Part shown: in pieces, positions 37,308-45,462 of the stretch | How the letters are laid out: each line of letters starts with the position of its first letter | How positions within the stretch are numbered: the stretch's first letter is position 1 | From: Aeromonas australiensis | GTDB taxonomy: Bacteria > Pseudomonadota > Gammaproteobacteria > Enterobacterales > Aeromonadaceae | Assembly: GCF_000819725.1 (NCBI RefSeq) | Contig: NZ_CDDH01000002.1 | Span: 60,810 to 124,809 of the forward strand | Direction of reading: 5' to 3' | Length of the DNA stretch: 64,000 nt | Position numbers and translations under genes: made by a program | The notes under the pieces: generated by a model | What the model was told of the DNA's origin: nothing | Seen by the model: the letters and a program-made list of their open reading frames with translations, nothing else | Database searches by the model: none

Positions 37308-37766
37308 ATGGAACAGATTGCACGCGAGATGGCGCCCCACAAACGAGTGGCTCTGGTGGCTCACGACAACATGAAGAGCCCTCTGCTGAACTGGGTGATG
37401 CGCCGCAAGGAGGAGCTCAAGCTCCACCATCTCTATGCGACCGGCACCACCGGTACCCTGCTCGGCAAGCAGGCACAACTGCCCATCACCTGCCTCTTCT
37501 CCGGCCCCATGGGTGGCGACCAGCAGCTTGGTGCCCTGATCGCCGAAGGGAAGATCGACGTGCTGATCTTCTTCTGGGATCCCCTCAATGCTGTGCCCCA
37601 CGATCCGGACGTGAAGGCGCTGCTGCGCCTCGCCGCGGTGTGGAACATCCCGGTTGCCACCAACGAGGCGACCGCCGATTTCATCATGGATAGCCCCCAT
37701 ATGCAGCGCGCGTTCAGCGTACAGATCCCCGACTACGCCGGTTATCTCAAGGCGCGGACCGAGTGA
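37308..37766 (+). CDS. mgsA: Methylglyoxal synthase
   Basis: MgsA converts dihydroxyacetone phosphate to methylglyoxal, an overflow route around lower glycolysis when phosphate is short. The 152-residue protein equals the E. coli length. It has [25 protein letters not shown]-type phosphate-binding ([15 protein letters not shown]) and the nearly invariant [20 protein letters not shown] (shown once). I chose the ATG giving [12 protein letters not shown]. Earlier ATGs at 37290-37302 are possible. A YqhD-type aldehyde reductase lies next to it on the other strand. Confidence 0.95.
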   Translation: MEQIAREMAPHKRVALVAHDNMKSPLLNWVMRRKEELKLHHLYATGTTGTLLGKQAQLPITCLFSGPMGGDQQLGALIAEGKIDVLIFFWDPLNAVPHDPDVKALLRLAAVWNIPVATNEATADFIMDSPHMQRAFSVQIPDYAGYLKARTE

Positions 37767-37787
37767 TCGGCTAACCCGTGATGCAAG

Positions 37788-37815
37788 AGGGCCGCAACAA
37801 GCGGCCCTCTTTTAT
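37788..37815. terminator. Terminator between mgsA and the alcohol dehydrogenase gene
   Basis: GAGGGCCGC-AACAA-GCGGCCCTC then TTTTATT follows mgsA. The adjacent gene converges here. Confidence 0.9.
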
Positions 37816-37855
37816 TGGGAAAATGAATCTGCCAGGGCAACAAACCGGCGCCGGC

Positions 37856-39007
37856 TTATAGCGCCCGGGCGAGAATGCGCGCCACCCGATCCGGGTCGAT
37901 ATCCTGCTGCTCACCGAGCGCGGTGCGCCCCACCCGCTTGAGGTTGGAGCAGACCGCCGGAATGCAGCTTTCGCTGAGGCCATAGTCAGAGAGCCGGGTG
38001 CCCAGTCCCATCTTCTGGAAGAACTGCTCGGTGCGGATGATCGCCTCTTCGATGCGCAGGGCCTTGTCCTCGCGGGTCGAATGCCACACCCGCTCGGCAA
38101 ACTGGGCCAGCTTGTCCTGCTTCTGGCTCGCCCGCTCACGGAGCAGTGAGGGGAGCACCACCGCCAGACTCTGACCATGATCCAGCCCGTATAGCGCCGT
38201 CAGCTGATGGCCGATGGCGTGAGAGGCCCAATCCTGCGGCACCCCGCAACCGATAAGGCCGTTGAGCGCCAGACTGGCGGCCCACATCAGATTGGCCCGC
38301 ACCTGATAGTTGGTCGGCTCCGCCAGCGCCCTGGGGCCGTTCTCCACCAGCACCTGCAGCAGCCCTTCCGCCAGCCGATCCTGCACATCGCCGCCGACCG
38401 GAAAGGTGAGGTACTGCTCGGCGATATGGACGAAGGCATCCACCACTCCGTTACCGGTCTGGCGCGGCGGCAGGCTGTAGGTGGTGGTCGGGTCGAGCAC
38501 CGCAAATTGCGGCTGTACCAGCGGACTGCTGAAAGAGATCTTCAGATCGCCGTGGCTCACCACCGAGGTGGGATTGTTCTCGGAGCCGGTGGCGGGCAGG
38601 GTCAGCACACAGCCCATCGGCAGCGCCTTGTGCACGCTCGCCTGTTTGCCGCAGAGATCCCAGGGGTCATCCCCCTCGTAGCAGGCGGCCGCCGCGACAA
38701 ACTTGGTGCCATCCACCACGGAGCCGCCACCGACCGCCAGCAGGAAGTCGATGCGCTCGCGTTTCACCTGCGCCACCGCTTCCATCAACAGCTCGTATCT
38801 GGGGTTGGCGCCGATGCCGGAGAACTCCTGCCACGTCACCCCTTCCAGCGCCCGGGTCAGCTGCTCATAGACGCCGTTTTGCTTGATGCTGCCACCGCCA
38901 TAGAGCACCAGCAGCCGACTACCGGGCGGGATAAGCGTTGGCAGGCTGGCGATCTGCCCCTCACCAAAACAGATGCGGGTCGGATTGGCATATTGGAAGT
39001 TGTACAC
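37856..39007 (-). CDS. Iron-containing alcohol dehydrogenase / aldehyde reductase (YqhD-like)
   Basis: This 383-residue group III alcohol dehydrogenase resembles YqhD, which reduces short and toxic aldehydes with NADPH. The Rossmann motif GGGSVVDGTKFVA and metal ligands in GNGVVDAFVHIAEQY and IGHQLTALYGLDHGQSL are visible. The cofactor site begins LVLYGGGSIKQNGVY. It uses a GTG start with GAGGAG six bases upstream. Convergent with mgsA, it may help remove methylglyoxal or related aldehydes. That link is inferred. Confidence 0.9.
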   Translation of the reverse strand: MYNFQYANPTRICFGEGQIASLPTLIPPGSRLLVLYGGGSIKQNGVYEQLTRALEGVTWQEFSGIGANPRYELLMEAVAQVKRERIDFLLAVGGGSVVDGTKFVAAAACYEGDDPWDLCGKQASVHKALPMGCVLTLPATGSENNPTSVVSHGDLKISFSSPLVQPQFAVLDPTTTYSLPPRQTGNGVVDAFVHIAEQYLTFPVGGDVQDRLAEGLLQVLVENGPRALAEPTNYQVRANLMWAASLALNGLIGCGVPQDWASHAIGHQLTALYGLDHGQSLAVVLPSLLRERASQKQDKLAQFAERVWHSTREDKALRIEEAIIRTEQFFQKMGLGTRLSDYGLSESCIPAVCSNLKRVGRTALGEQQDIDPDRVARILARAL

Positions 39008-39150
39008 GGCGGACTCCTCGACTGGCTCAATGCGCGGACATTGTGCGCCTGTGAGGAGGTGAGGTCAAAAGAGGTGGCAGAAGCTTGCCCACCGGCGGTC
39101 GACACTGGCCCATCGCTGCCGACCGGGTAGATATCAGAACAACGGCAGGA

Positions 39151-39606
39151 TCAGGCAGTTTTGGCCTCCTCTGTGGATGAGCTCTTCTTGCCGGTCAGGC
39201 GATCCATCGCCTCTTTCAGCATCGCCTCTCGCTGCTCGTTGAGCGGCTTGCTCTGCTCCGCCCGCTCTTCCGGCGTCAGCTTCTTGTTATCGGCGATGGT
39301 CTTGAGCTTCTCCTCTATCTCGTTGAACTTCTTGCGATCAAACCCGAGCGCCTTGTCCACCAGCTGCTGCACCACGCCCCCCTTGTCGGAGCTCATATCC
39401 AGCGCTGGCGGCAGCTTGTTGTTCTTGGCCAGATGTTCGTAGGTCAGCACCTGCTGGGCCTGACCGGTCATGCGCTGGGTGGAGAGGCTGACCATCTCTT
39501 CCCAACCACCGCCCTGACCGCCGCTACTGGCACTGCTGAGGGTAGCGAGGGCACGGTTGTTGGATGCGCTCTGGGCAAGCTGCTGGCTGTAAGGTTTGAT
39601 ATCCAT
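39151..39606 (-). CDS. Hydrophilic protein of unknown function
   Basis: This 151-residue protein has no signal peptide or membrane segment. The first 45 residues are Ser/Gln/Gly-rich (ASNNRALATLSSASSGGQGG). The rest is highly charged and helical (KKFNEIEEKLKTIADNKKLTPEERAEQ, KEAMDRLTGKKSS), with likely coiled coil. A GGAG precedes the ATG at 39606 (MDIKPYSQQL). It stands alone between the YqhD-like gene and the dipeptidase leader. I do not recognise the family. The unordered N-terminus and charged helix suggest a binding or export-substrate type protein, but nothing supports a specific role. Confidence 0.7.
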   Translation of the reverse strand: MDIKPYSQQLAQSASNNRALATLSSASSGGQGGGWEEMVSLSTQRMTGQAQQVLTYEHLAKNNKLPPALDMSSDKGGVVQQLVDKALGFDRKKFNEIEEKLKTIADNKKLTPEERAEQSKPLNEQREAMLKEAMDRLTGKKSSSTEEAKTA

Positions 39607-40080
39607 GGGGGCTCCAATTCGGTGCACATCTGCGGCAATGAGCACTGGCTGATCCGGTCACATGGGGCGCCAGGCCCCACCATTATCAATTAAACCAGCA
39701 AGTTACAGGCCAACTTGTCAAATAGTGCGAGACCCTGAGATATGGCGGATCTCACCACGCCCCCCACGCAAGGCTGGCGTCAGAATCATGGCTCATCTGC
39801 TGCCGGTTCACGCTGTTTTGGCACATTTCGCCGTCAGCTCGCCACGACGCCAGAGAAAAGTCAGGAACAGCAATTCGATCACAAAACAAACAACCACTCA
39901 GGAATACAATTTTGGCGCACATCACAACCAGCCAGCCGCGTCATGGATGATCTGTTCGTCAAACCAATAACAGGCAGACCAATCTGCCGAGCTCGCTCCG
40001 CTGCCTGTTCGGAGTTGCAGCCTCCCCACACCTCATCCCCTCGTCTGACTCTCACTCACCGCAACCCTTAGGGTACACCT
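39607..40080. other. 474-bp region upstream of the C69 dipeptidase gene
   Basis: I see no gene here. It should carry the promoter of the unknown minus-strand gene and that of the dipeptidase. It contains a small palindrome near 39664 and two overlapping inverted repeats at 39969-40009. Base composition is lower in GC than the neighbours around 39860-39930. Confidence 0.5.
39969..40009 (+). promoter_or_regulatory. Overlapping inverted repeats in the dipeptidase leader
   Basis: AACAGGCAG (39969) pairs with CTGCCTGTT (40001). Inside it, GGCAGA-CCAA-TCTGCC (39973-39988) makes a rival hairpin using the same bases. Two mutually exclusive structures in a leader 70-110 bp before the start codon could act as a switch. 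No ligand or leader peptide is recognisable. Confidence 0.35.
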
Positions 40081-41553
40081 ATGAAAAAACACACCTTGAG
40101 CCTTCTCTCCGCCACCCTGCTCACCTTGCTTGGCACCAGTGCCGACGCCTGTACCGGCCTCATCGTCGGCAAGGGGGCCAGCTTGGACGGCAGCGTGATG
40201 ATCGCCAGAAACGAGGATTTTGGCGTCAACAACTGGAACAAGTACCTCGCCTTCCGGCCCGCGCAGCAGAACGAGGGCAAACTCTGGAAGCTGGGCAACG
40301 GGCTGGAAGTGCCGATGCCCAAGGCATTTTTCGCCTACTCCGCCATTCATGACTGGGATGCGACCACCAGCGACCCTGACGGCAAGTATTACGAGCAGCG
40401 CGGCATCAACGAGTTCAACGTCGCCATTTCGGCCACCACCAGCGCCGAGATCAACGACAAGGCCCAAAAGGTGGATCCGCTGATCGAGAAGGGAGTGATT
40501 GAAGCCATCATCCCGACCCTGATCCTGCCGCAGGTCAAAACGGCCAAAGAGGGGGTCGAGCTGCTCGGTCGCTATGTGGAGCAATATGGCGCCGGTGAGG
40601 GCAACAGCCTCTATCTGGCGGATGAGAACGAGGCCTGGCTGATGGAGATTGGCTCCGGCCACCACTGGATCGCGGTCCGGGTGCCGGACGACAGCTACGC
40701 CATGGTGGCCAACGGCCTGCGCATCCACGGCGTCAATCTCGACAGCGCCGATGTGCTGCACTCGGCCAAGCTGCTGGAGTTCGTGCGCGAACACAAACTG
40801 CTGGAGAACGCCGACCCGAAAGAGTTCAACTTCGCCAAGGCGTTCGGGGTGATTGCTGACCCCTACAACGTGGATCGGGAGTGGCTCGGCCAGAACATGC
40901 TGACTGCCTCCCACAAACAGGCGACCCGGCAGGCGCAATATCCACTGTTTATGAAGCCGGATGCCCCCATCGCCGTGCCGGACGTGGCCAGGGTGCTGAG
41001 CGCCACCTATGACGGCACATCGCTGGCGGGCAAGGCGGAGCGACCGATCCGCATCGATCGCCAGCTGGAATCCCACGTCATCCAGTTGCGCAAGGAGATG
41101 CCCAAAGAGCTGCAAGGATTGATCTGGCAGAGCTACGGCGTGCTGGCCGAATCTGTGATGGTGCCGCTCTACAACACGCTGGAAAACTATCCCCTGCCCT
41201 ATCGCACCGGCAGCGACAGCTACTCCGATGATTCCGCCTACTGGCAGTTCCGCAGCCTGACGGCGCTGGCCAGCGCCGATCCGGACAAGTACCTGCCACT
41301 GCTGCGCGGCGTCTGGAGCAAGGAGAGCAACAAGCTCTACAAGGAGGTGGCGTTGCTCGACCAAAGCCTGAAGCAGGCCTATGCCAGCGACAAGGCTACC
41401 GCCATCGGGCTGGCCGCCGACTACTCCTATGGCCAGTTGGAGCAGACCTATCAGATGGCCAAAGATCTGCGCTACAAGCTGATGACGGATCTCACCAAGC
41501 GCAGCGAGAAGAAGTATTCGCCGGAGGAGTTCAAAAAGATCATGAGCCTGTGA
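40081..41553 (+). CDS. C69-family dipeptidase, exported
   Basis: This 490-residue peptidase of family C69 (PepD/dipeptidase A) begins with a signal-like stretch MKKHTLSLLSATLLTLLGTS and ADA, directly followed by Cys24 (CTGLIVGKGASLDGSVM). In this family the N-terminal Cys, exposed by cleavage, is the nucleophile. Here signal-peptide cleavage itself could expose it. RNEDFGVNNW and GEGNSLYLADENEAWLMEIGS follow, as in the family. It is probably a periplasmic peptide-degrading enzyme. A bidirectional terminator follows. Confidence 0.9.
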   Translation: MKKHTLSLLSATLLTLLGTSADACTGLIVGKGASLDGSVMIARNEDFGVNNWNKYLAFRPAQQNEGKLWKLGNGLEVPMPKAFFAYSAIHDWDATTSDPDGKYYEQRGINEFNVAISATTSAEINDKAQKVDPLIEKGVIEAIIPTLILPQVKTAKEGVELLGRYVEQYGAGEGNSLYLADENEAWLMEIGSGHHWIAVRVPDDSYAMVANGLRIHGVNLDSADVLHSAKLLEFVREHKLLENADPKEFNFAKAFGVIADPYNVDREWLGQNMLTASHKQATRQAQYPLFMKPDAPIAVPDVARVLSATYDGTSLAGKAERPIRIDRQLESHVIQLRKEMPKELQGLIWQSYGVLAESVMVPLYNTLENYPLPYRTGSDSYSDDSAYWQFRSLTALASADPDKYLPLLRGVWSKESNKLYKEVALLDQSLKQAYASDKATAIGLAADYSYGQLEQTYQMAKDLRYKLMTDLTKRSEKKYSPEEFKKIMSL

Positions 41554-41569
41554 CCGGCTCGCCAACACA

Positions 41570-41600
41570 AAGAGGCTCCCACGGGAGCCTCTTTGTTTCA
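41570..41600. terminator. Bidirectional terminator between the dipeptidase gene and ydfG
   Basis: AAAGAGGCTCCC-AC-GGGAGCCTCTTTG, with A/T-rich flanks on both strands, lies between two converging genes. Confidence 0.9.
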
Positions 41601-41613
41601 ACCAATGCAGCGA

Positions 41614-42360
41614 TCAGCGACGGCTGATATTGAGCGGGCCGAAGGTCTGGGCCACCGGCATGATCTCGATGCTGTTGATATTGACGTGGGCCGGTTGCTG
41701 GCTCACCCAGAGCACGGTATTGGCGATATCGTCCGGCTGGATCGCCTCCACCCCCTGATAGACGGTAGCCGCCTTGGCATCGTCACCGTGGAAGCGCACG
41801 TTGGAGAACTCGGTGCCGCCGCACAGGCCCGGCTCCACGTTGGTGACGCGAACGGCGGTGCCCGCCAGATCGGCGCGCAGGTTGAGGCTGAACTGCTTCA
41901 CGAATGCCTTGGTGGCGCCGTAGACGTTGCCGCCCGGATAGGGGTAAGTGCCGGCGATGGAGCCGATATTGATGACGTGGCCGCGATTGCGCGCCACCAT
42001 GCCCGGCAGCAGCAGGCGGGTGAGCAGGGTCAGACCGCTGATGTTGGTGGCAATCATCTGCTCCCAATCTTCCAGATCCGCCTTGTGGGCCGGCTCCAGC
42101 CCCAGCGCCAGACCGGCGTTGTTGACCAGCAGATCCACCTCGCTCCAGGCGGCTGGCAGGCCGGCGATGGCGGCGCGGGTGGCCGCCTTGTCCTGCACGT
42201 CGAACGCCAGCGGCAGGAACTGTTCCCCCAGCTCGTCAGCCAGCGCAGCCAGCCGCTCGGCACGGCGACCGGTACCGATCACCTTGTAGCCCGCCTGCAC
42301 CAGCTGGCGGCTGATAGACTCACCAAACCCGGACGAGGCGCCCGTTACCATTGCAATCAT
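41614..42360 (-). CDS. ydfG: NADP-dependent 3-hydroxy acid dehydrogenase (YdfG)
   Basis: YdfG oxidises serine, allo-threonine and 3-hydroxy acids, and reduces malonic semialdehyde. The 248-residue SDR equals the E. coli length. The nucleotide motif is MVTGASSGFGESI. The active site reads NIGSIAGTYPYPGGNVYGATKAFV (Ser, Tyr, Lys). VEPGLCGGTEFSNVRF and AHVNINSIEIMPV are family hallmarks. The ATG at 42360 has GGAGA upstream. It follows the DUF3624 gene on the same strand by 57 bp. Confidence 0.94.
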   Translation of the reverse strand: MIAMVTGASSGFGESISRQLVQAGYKVIGTGRRAERLAALADELGEQFLPLAFDVQDKAATRAAIAGLPAAWSEVDLLVNNAGLALGLEPAHKADLEDWEQMIATNISGLTLLTRLLLPGMVARNRGHVINIGSIAGTYPYPGGNVYGATKAFVKQFSLNLRADLAGTAVRVTNVEPGLCGGTEFSNVRFHGDDAKAATVYQGVEAIQPDDIANTVLWVSQQPAHVNINSIEIMPVAQTFGPLNISRR

Positions 42361-42423
42361 CTGAATCTCCATTATCTCAACCGATATTGTTATTTATGTT
42401 GTTGAAACCAATCTGATTTATTC

Positions 42424-42663
42424 ATCGCTCAATTCACGCCCGGTCGCCTTGCGCCAGACAAATACCAGCAGATGGAGCAGCAACAGGCCCGAGCCACCCA
42501 GCGCAAACAGCAGGCCGGTGAGGGCGTTGACCGAGGTGTCGGCGCCGCACCACCACCAGACCAGCCAGCCACTCAGGCCGATGACAAAGGTCTGGATGGC
42601 GCAGACCGGGCAGCGCCCCAGCTTGGCCTTGATGGCGGTGGCAAGACAGTTGTCGCAGCTCAT
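42424..42663 (-). CDS. DUF3624 membrane protein
   Basis: This 80-residue protein has two membrane helices (IQTFVIGLSGWLVWWW and NALTGLLFALGGSGLLLLHLLVFVW) preceded by a CxxC...CxxC pair (MSCDNCLATAIKAKLGRCPVC). This is the layout of the DUF3624 family of vibrios and aeromonads, with unknown function. The ATG at 42663 has GAGGAG upstream. It lies 31 bp after the GNAT gene and is likely co-transcribed with it. The gene may end up to six bases further left (stop near 42418). Confidence 0.85.
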
Positions 42664-42694
42664 CCTGCTCCTCGATTCTGCTCGTTCAATATGG

Positions 42695-43216
42695 TCAGTT
42701 GGCCTGCGCAGAGGGCTTGCGAGCCTGAGTGCGAGCCACTCTGCGCCGCTCACGCTCCTCGTCGCTCACCAGCGGCAGCACCAGCCGGTGGGCGTGCTGG
42801 TCGCAGCCATAGTAGTCCGCCAGCCGCTGCTGGGGACGAAATCCCAATCCCTGATAGAGCGCCAGCGCCTCGGCATTGACATCCGCCACCTCCAGCCGGA
42901 TCGCCCCCCAGCCAGCCTCGCGCCCTTCCCGGATCACCTGCTCCAGCAGACGGCGGGCCCAGCCCAGACGGCGCACCGTCCAGCGGATGGCGAGGGTCTG
43001 GATGATCAGCCGATCCCAACCCTTGTGCTCCAGCAGGCAGAGATAGCCCATCAGCTGATGTTTCTCGTCCAGCAGCAACAGGGTACGCCCCTTGGCGTGG
43101 GCCAGCAGATAGTGCCAGCGGCTGCGGCCAAAGGCGACCTCGGGGGGAAAACAGTAGCGTTCCAGCTTAACGATGGCGCCCAGATCATCGGTTCGGGCCG
43201 CACGAATGGTCAGCAC
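42695..43216 (-). CDS. RimI-like GNAT N-acetyltransferase
   Basis: This 173-residue GNAT has the acetyl-CoA motif A in IQTLAIRWTVRRLGWARRLLEQVI, where the usual Q/RxxGxG/A is degenerate (RRLGWA). The C-terminal signature is RLEVADVNAEALALYQGLGFRPQ. A basic tail (ERERRRVARTQARKPSAQAN) follows. The start is GTG with AAGGA upstream. It is divergent from an RLAN-type ATP-grasp gene, a pairing that has been noted for amidoligase loci. The substrate is unknown. Confidence 0.85.
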   Translation of the reverse strand: MLTIRAARTDDLGAIVKLERYCFPPEVAFGRSRWHYLLAHAKGRTLLLLDEKHQLMGYLCLLEHKGWDRLIIQTLAIRWTVRRLGWARRLLEQVIREGREAGWGAIRLEVADVNAEALALYQGLGFRPQQRLADYYGCDQHAHRLVLPLVSDEERERRRVARTQARKPSAQAN

Positions 43217-43404
43217 GGGGAGTCCTTGTTCGGTTATTTATATCTTCAGCACCAAAGATGCGACTTGTATCACAAGTTACCAAGGCGTCATATTAGGCAC
43301 TGTAACCTCTTGTTTCCCCTCGCGCCATTGCCGTGCTTGTCGGTGCATCGAAGCCCACTGGGGATCCTGCCTGTTCAGGCAGTCTGATCTGTGGAGCCGA
43401 AAAT

Positions 43405-44847
43405 ATGAGTACCTATGTCATTGTCGAAGAGCTGGGCGACTGGCCCTGCCATGCCGATTATCTGCTGACCGCCCGCACCTACCTGCAACATGGCGTGCCG
43501 ACCACTGGCGGGCGACCCCGTATCATCAACCTCTGCCGCAATCTGGAGCACCTGAGCGCAGGCTACTACTGCTCGCTGCTGGCCCAGGCCCGCGGCCACC
43601 ACTGCCTGCCGGGTCTGCAGGCAATCAGTCAGTTGCAACCCCAGCAGCCGCCGGCCAAGCTGTGGCGTAAATTGCAGGGCTGGCTTTCCCAGCAGAGCGA
43701 GGACCGGATCCGGGTGCGCGCCATCTTCGGCCAGTGTGAACAGAGCGAACTGGCGGGGCTGGCCCGCTACTACTATGGTCTCAGCCAGCTGCCACTGCAG
43801 GAGCTGACCCTCAAGCGCGGTCGCCACGGCTGGTCGGTGCGCCAGCAACAGAGTCTGTCACCGCTGGCACTGAGCCAAAGCGAAAAAGCGCTGATGCTGC
43901 ACCACGCTCAGGCGCTGGTGGGCACCGGTGACGAGGAGCAGGCGGCGCCACGCTACCAGCTCGCCATTCTGGTCGACCCCCATGACGGTCGCGCCAGCAG
44001 CGATACCCTGGCGCTGGAGCGCTTTATCGAGGCGGCCGCGGCCCAGGGGATCCGGGCCGAGATCCTGCCACCGTCGGCCATCGAGCGGCTGCCAGAGTTC
44101 GATAGCCTCTGGCTGCGCGCCGAGACGGCAGTCGGCCACTACACCTTCGAATTTGCCCGCCGTGCCGAACAGCTCAAGATGCCGGTGATCGACAGCTCCC
44201 GCGCCATCCTCGCCTGCAGCAACAAGCTCTACCTCTACGAGCTGATGGTGCGCAGCGGTGTGCCCATGCCGCCCACCATGGTGGTAACCCGGCGCGGCCG
44301 CCATCAGGTAAGCGAGCTGGTACAGCGGCTCGGCCTGCCACTGATGGTGAAGGTGCCCGATGGCGCGCAGGGGCGCGATCTCGCCATGGCCAGCGACGAG
44401 CAACAGCTCACCCGCCTGCTGGACGAGGGGTTGGGGCGCTCCGCCCTGCTCTTGGTACAGAGCCGGATCCCCGCCGAGTTCGACTGGCGCATCGGCTTTC
44501 TCGACGGCTCACCGCTGTTTGCCTGCCGCCGCTATCGGCCCGAGCCCGGCAACCGTATTCGCCGCCGCAAGCACCCCCTCGACATGAGCCGCATCGAGGC
44601 GTTGCCGCTTAATGAGGTGCCGGAGCGGGTGCTGCAAACCGCACGCCGCGCCGTTCATCAGCTAGGCAACGGCCTGTTCGGGGTCGACTTGCGTCAGCTG
44701 GGACGCGACTGCGTGCTGCTGGAAATCATCGACAATCCCTGGATCCGTGGCGATATTGAAGACAAAGAGGCAAAGGACCTCTACGAGCGCCTCGCCCGGG
44801 CCTTCCGCCAGCGGCTGGATAACCGGGGACAGAGCGGGGCCGGATAA
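43405..44847 (+). CDS. RimK-like ATP-grasp ligase with RLAN N-domain
   Basis: The 480-residue protein has an N-terminal RLAN domain (about 1-150; YVIVEELGDWPCHADYLLTA) and a C-terminal RimK-type ATP-grasp (about 255-470). ATP-grasp features are NKLYLYELMVRSGVPMPPT, LGLPLMVKVPDG, LLVQSRIPAEFDWRIGFLDG and VLLEIIDNPWIRGDIED with the metal-binding Glu and Asn. Such proteins are predicted amide-bond ligases that add amino acids to a peptide or small molecule. The substrate is not known. It is divergent from the GNAT gene (189 bp between) and 24 bp upstream of the MgtC-like gene. Confidence 0.88.
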   Translation: MSTYVIVEELGDWPCHADYLLTARTYLQHGVPTTGGRPRIINLCRNLEHLSAGYYCSLLAQARGHHCLPGLQAISQLQPQQPPAKLWRKLQGWLSQQSEDRIRVRAIFGQCEQSELAGLARYYYGLSQLPLQELTLKRGRHGWSVRQQQSLSPLALSQSEKALMLHHAQALVGTGDEEQAAPRYQLAILVDPHDGRASSDTLALERFIEAAAAQGIRAEILPPSAIERLPEFDSLWLRAETAVGHYTFEFARRAEQLKMPVIDSSRAILACSNKLYLYELMVRSGVPMPPTMVVTRRGRHQVSELVQRLGLPLMVKVPDGAQGRDLAMASDEQQLTRLLDEGLGRSALLLVQSRIPAEFDWRIGFLDGSPLFACRRYRPEPGNRIRRRKHPLDMSRIEALPLNEVPERVLQTARRAVHQLGNGLFGVDLRQLGRDCVLLEIIDNPWIRGDIEDKEAKDLYERLARAFRQRLDNRGQSGAG

Positions 44848-44871
44848 CAAGCATCGACAGCAGAGGTGAAG

Positions 44872-45411
44872 ATGATGACAGCAAACTGGTTGGACATAGC
44901 CCCTCTGGGCTGGGAGAACATCCTGCTCTGCCTGGTGTGTGGCACCCTGGTGGGACTGGAGCGACAACTGCGTGGTAAACCAGTGGGGATCCGCACCTCC
45001 TCCCTCATCATCCTCGGTACTTACTGCTTTCTCGCCATTGGTGCCGCCGTCAGCCCCCAGGGCGCCGATCAGGCACGGGTGCTGGGTCAGCTCATCACAG
45101 GTATCGGTTTCCTCGGCGCAGGCGTCATGATGACCCGGGAAGGCCAGGTACTGGGGGTCACCTCGGCGGCCACCGTCTGGATGCTGGCCGCCCTCGGTGC
45201 GCTCATTGGCATGGACATGCTGCACCAGGCGTTGCTGCTCACCGGCGTCACCCTCTCGATCCTGGTGGGAGTCGACTATCTGGAGAACAGCTTCAAGAGC
45301 CTGCGCCGTGGCGTGCACAACCGGCTGGAGAACTGGCGCAACGGCAACGGTCATAGCCAGGTACCCGCCGGCACACGTCCGGATGACCAGGGTAGCGATA
45401 TCGAAAAGTAA
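44872..45411 (+). CDS. MgtC/SapB-family membrane protein
   Basis: This inner-membrane protein of about 179 residues has four predicted helices and the MgtC signature LVCGTLVGLERQLRGKPVGIRTSSLI (shown in part), VLGQLITGIGFLGAGVMM and GVTSAATVWMLAALG. MgtC proteins help cells survive low magnesium and acid by acting on the F-type ATPase. The family member here lacks the C-terminal ACT-like domain. The start is either ATG 44872 or ATG 44875 behind AGAGGTGAAG. It may be co-transcribed with the ATP-grasp gene. Confidence 0.88.
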   Translation: MMTANWLDIAPLGWENILLCLVCGTLVGLERQLRGKPVGIRTSSLIILGTYCFLAIGAAVSPQGADQARVLGQLITGIGFLGAGVMMTREGQVLGVTSAATVWMLAALGALIGMDMLHQALLLTGVTLSILVGVDYLENSFKSLRRGVHNRLENWRNGNGHSQVPAGTRPDDQGSDIEK

Positions 45412-45422
45412 CATCGCCCATG

Positions 45423-45453
45423 AACAAGGGCTCCGATTTGGAGCCCTTGTTGT
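45423..45453. terminator. Terminator between the MgtC-like and amylase genes
   Basis: AACAAGGGCTCC-GATT-GGAGCCCTTGTT, followed by GTTT, lies between two converging genes and should act in both directions. Confidence 0.9.
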
Positions 45454-45462
45454 TTGTCGACC

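Noticed and set aside
39742..40071. Possible 109-codon gene before the C69 dipeptidase
   Set aside because: It has no good start site, odd composition (many Ser, Arg, Gln, Thr) and ends inside the dipeptidase ribosome-site region.
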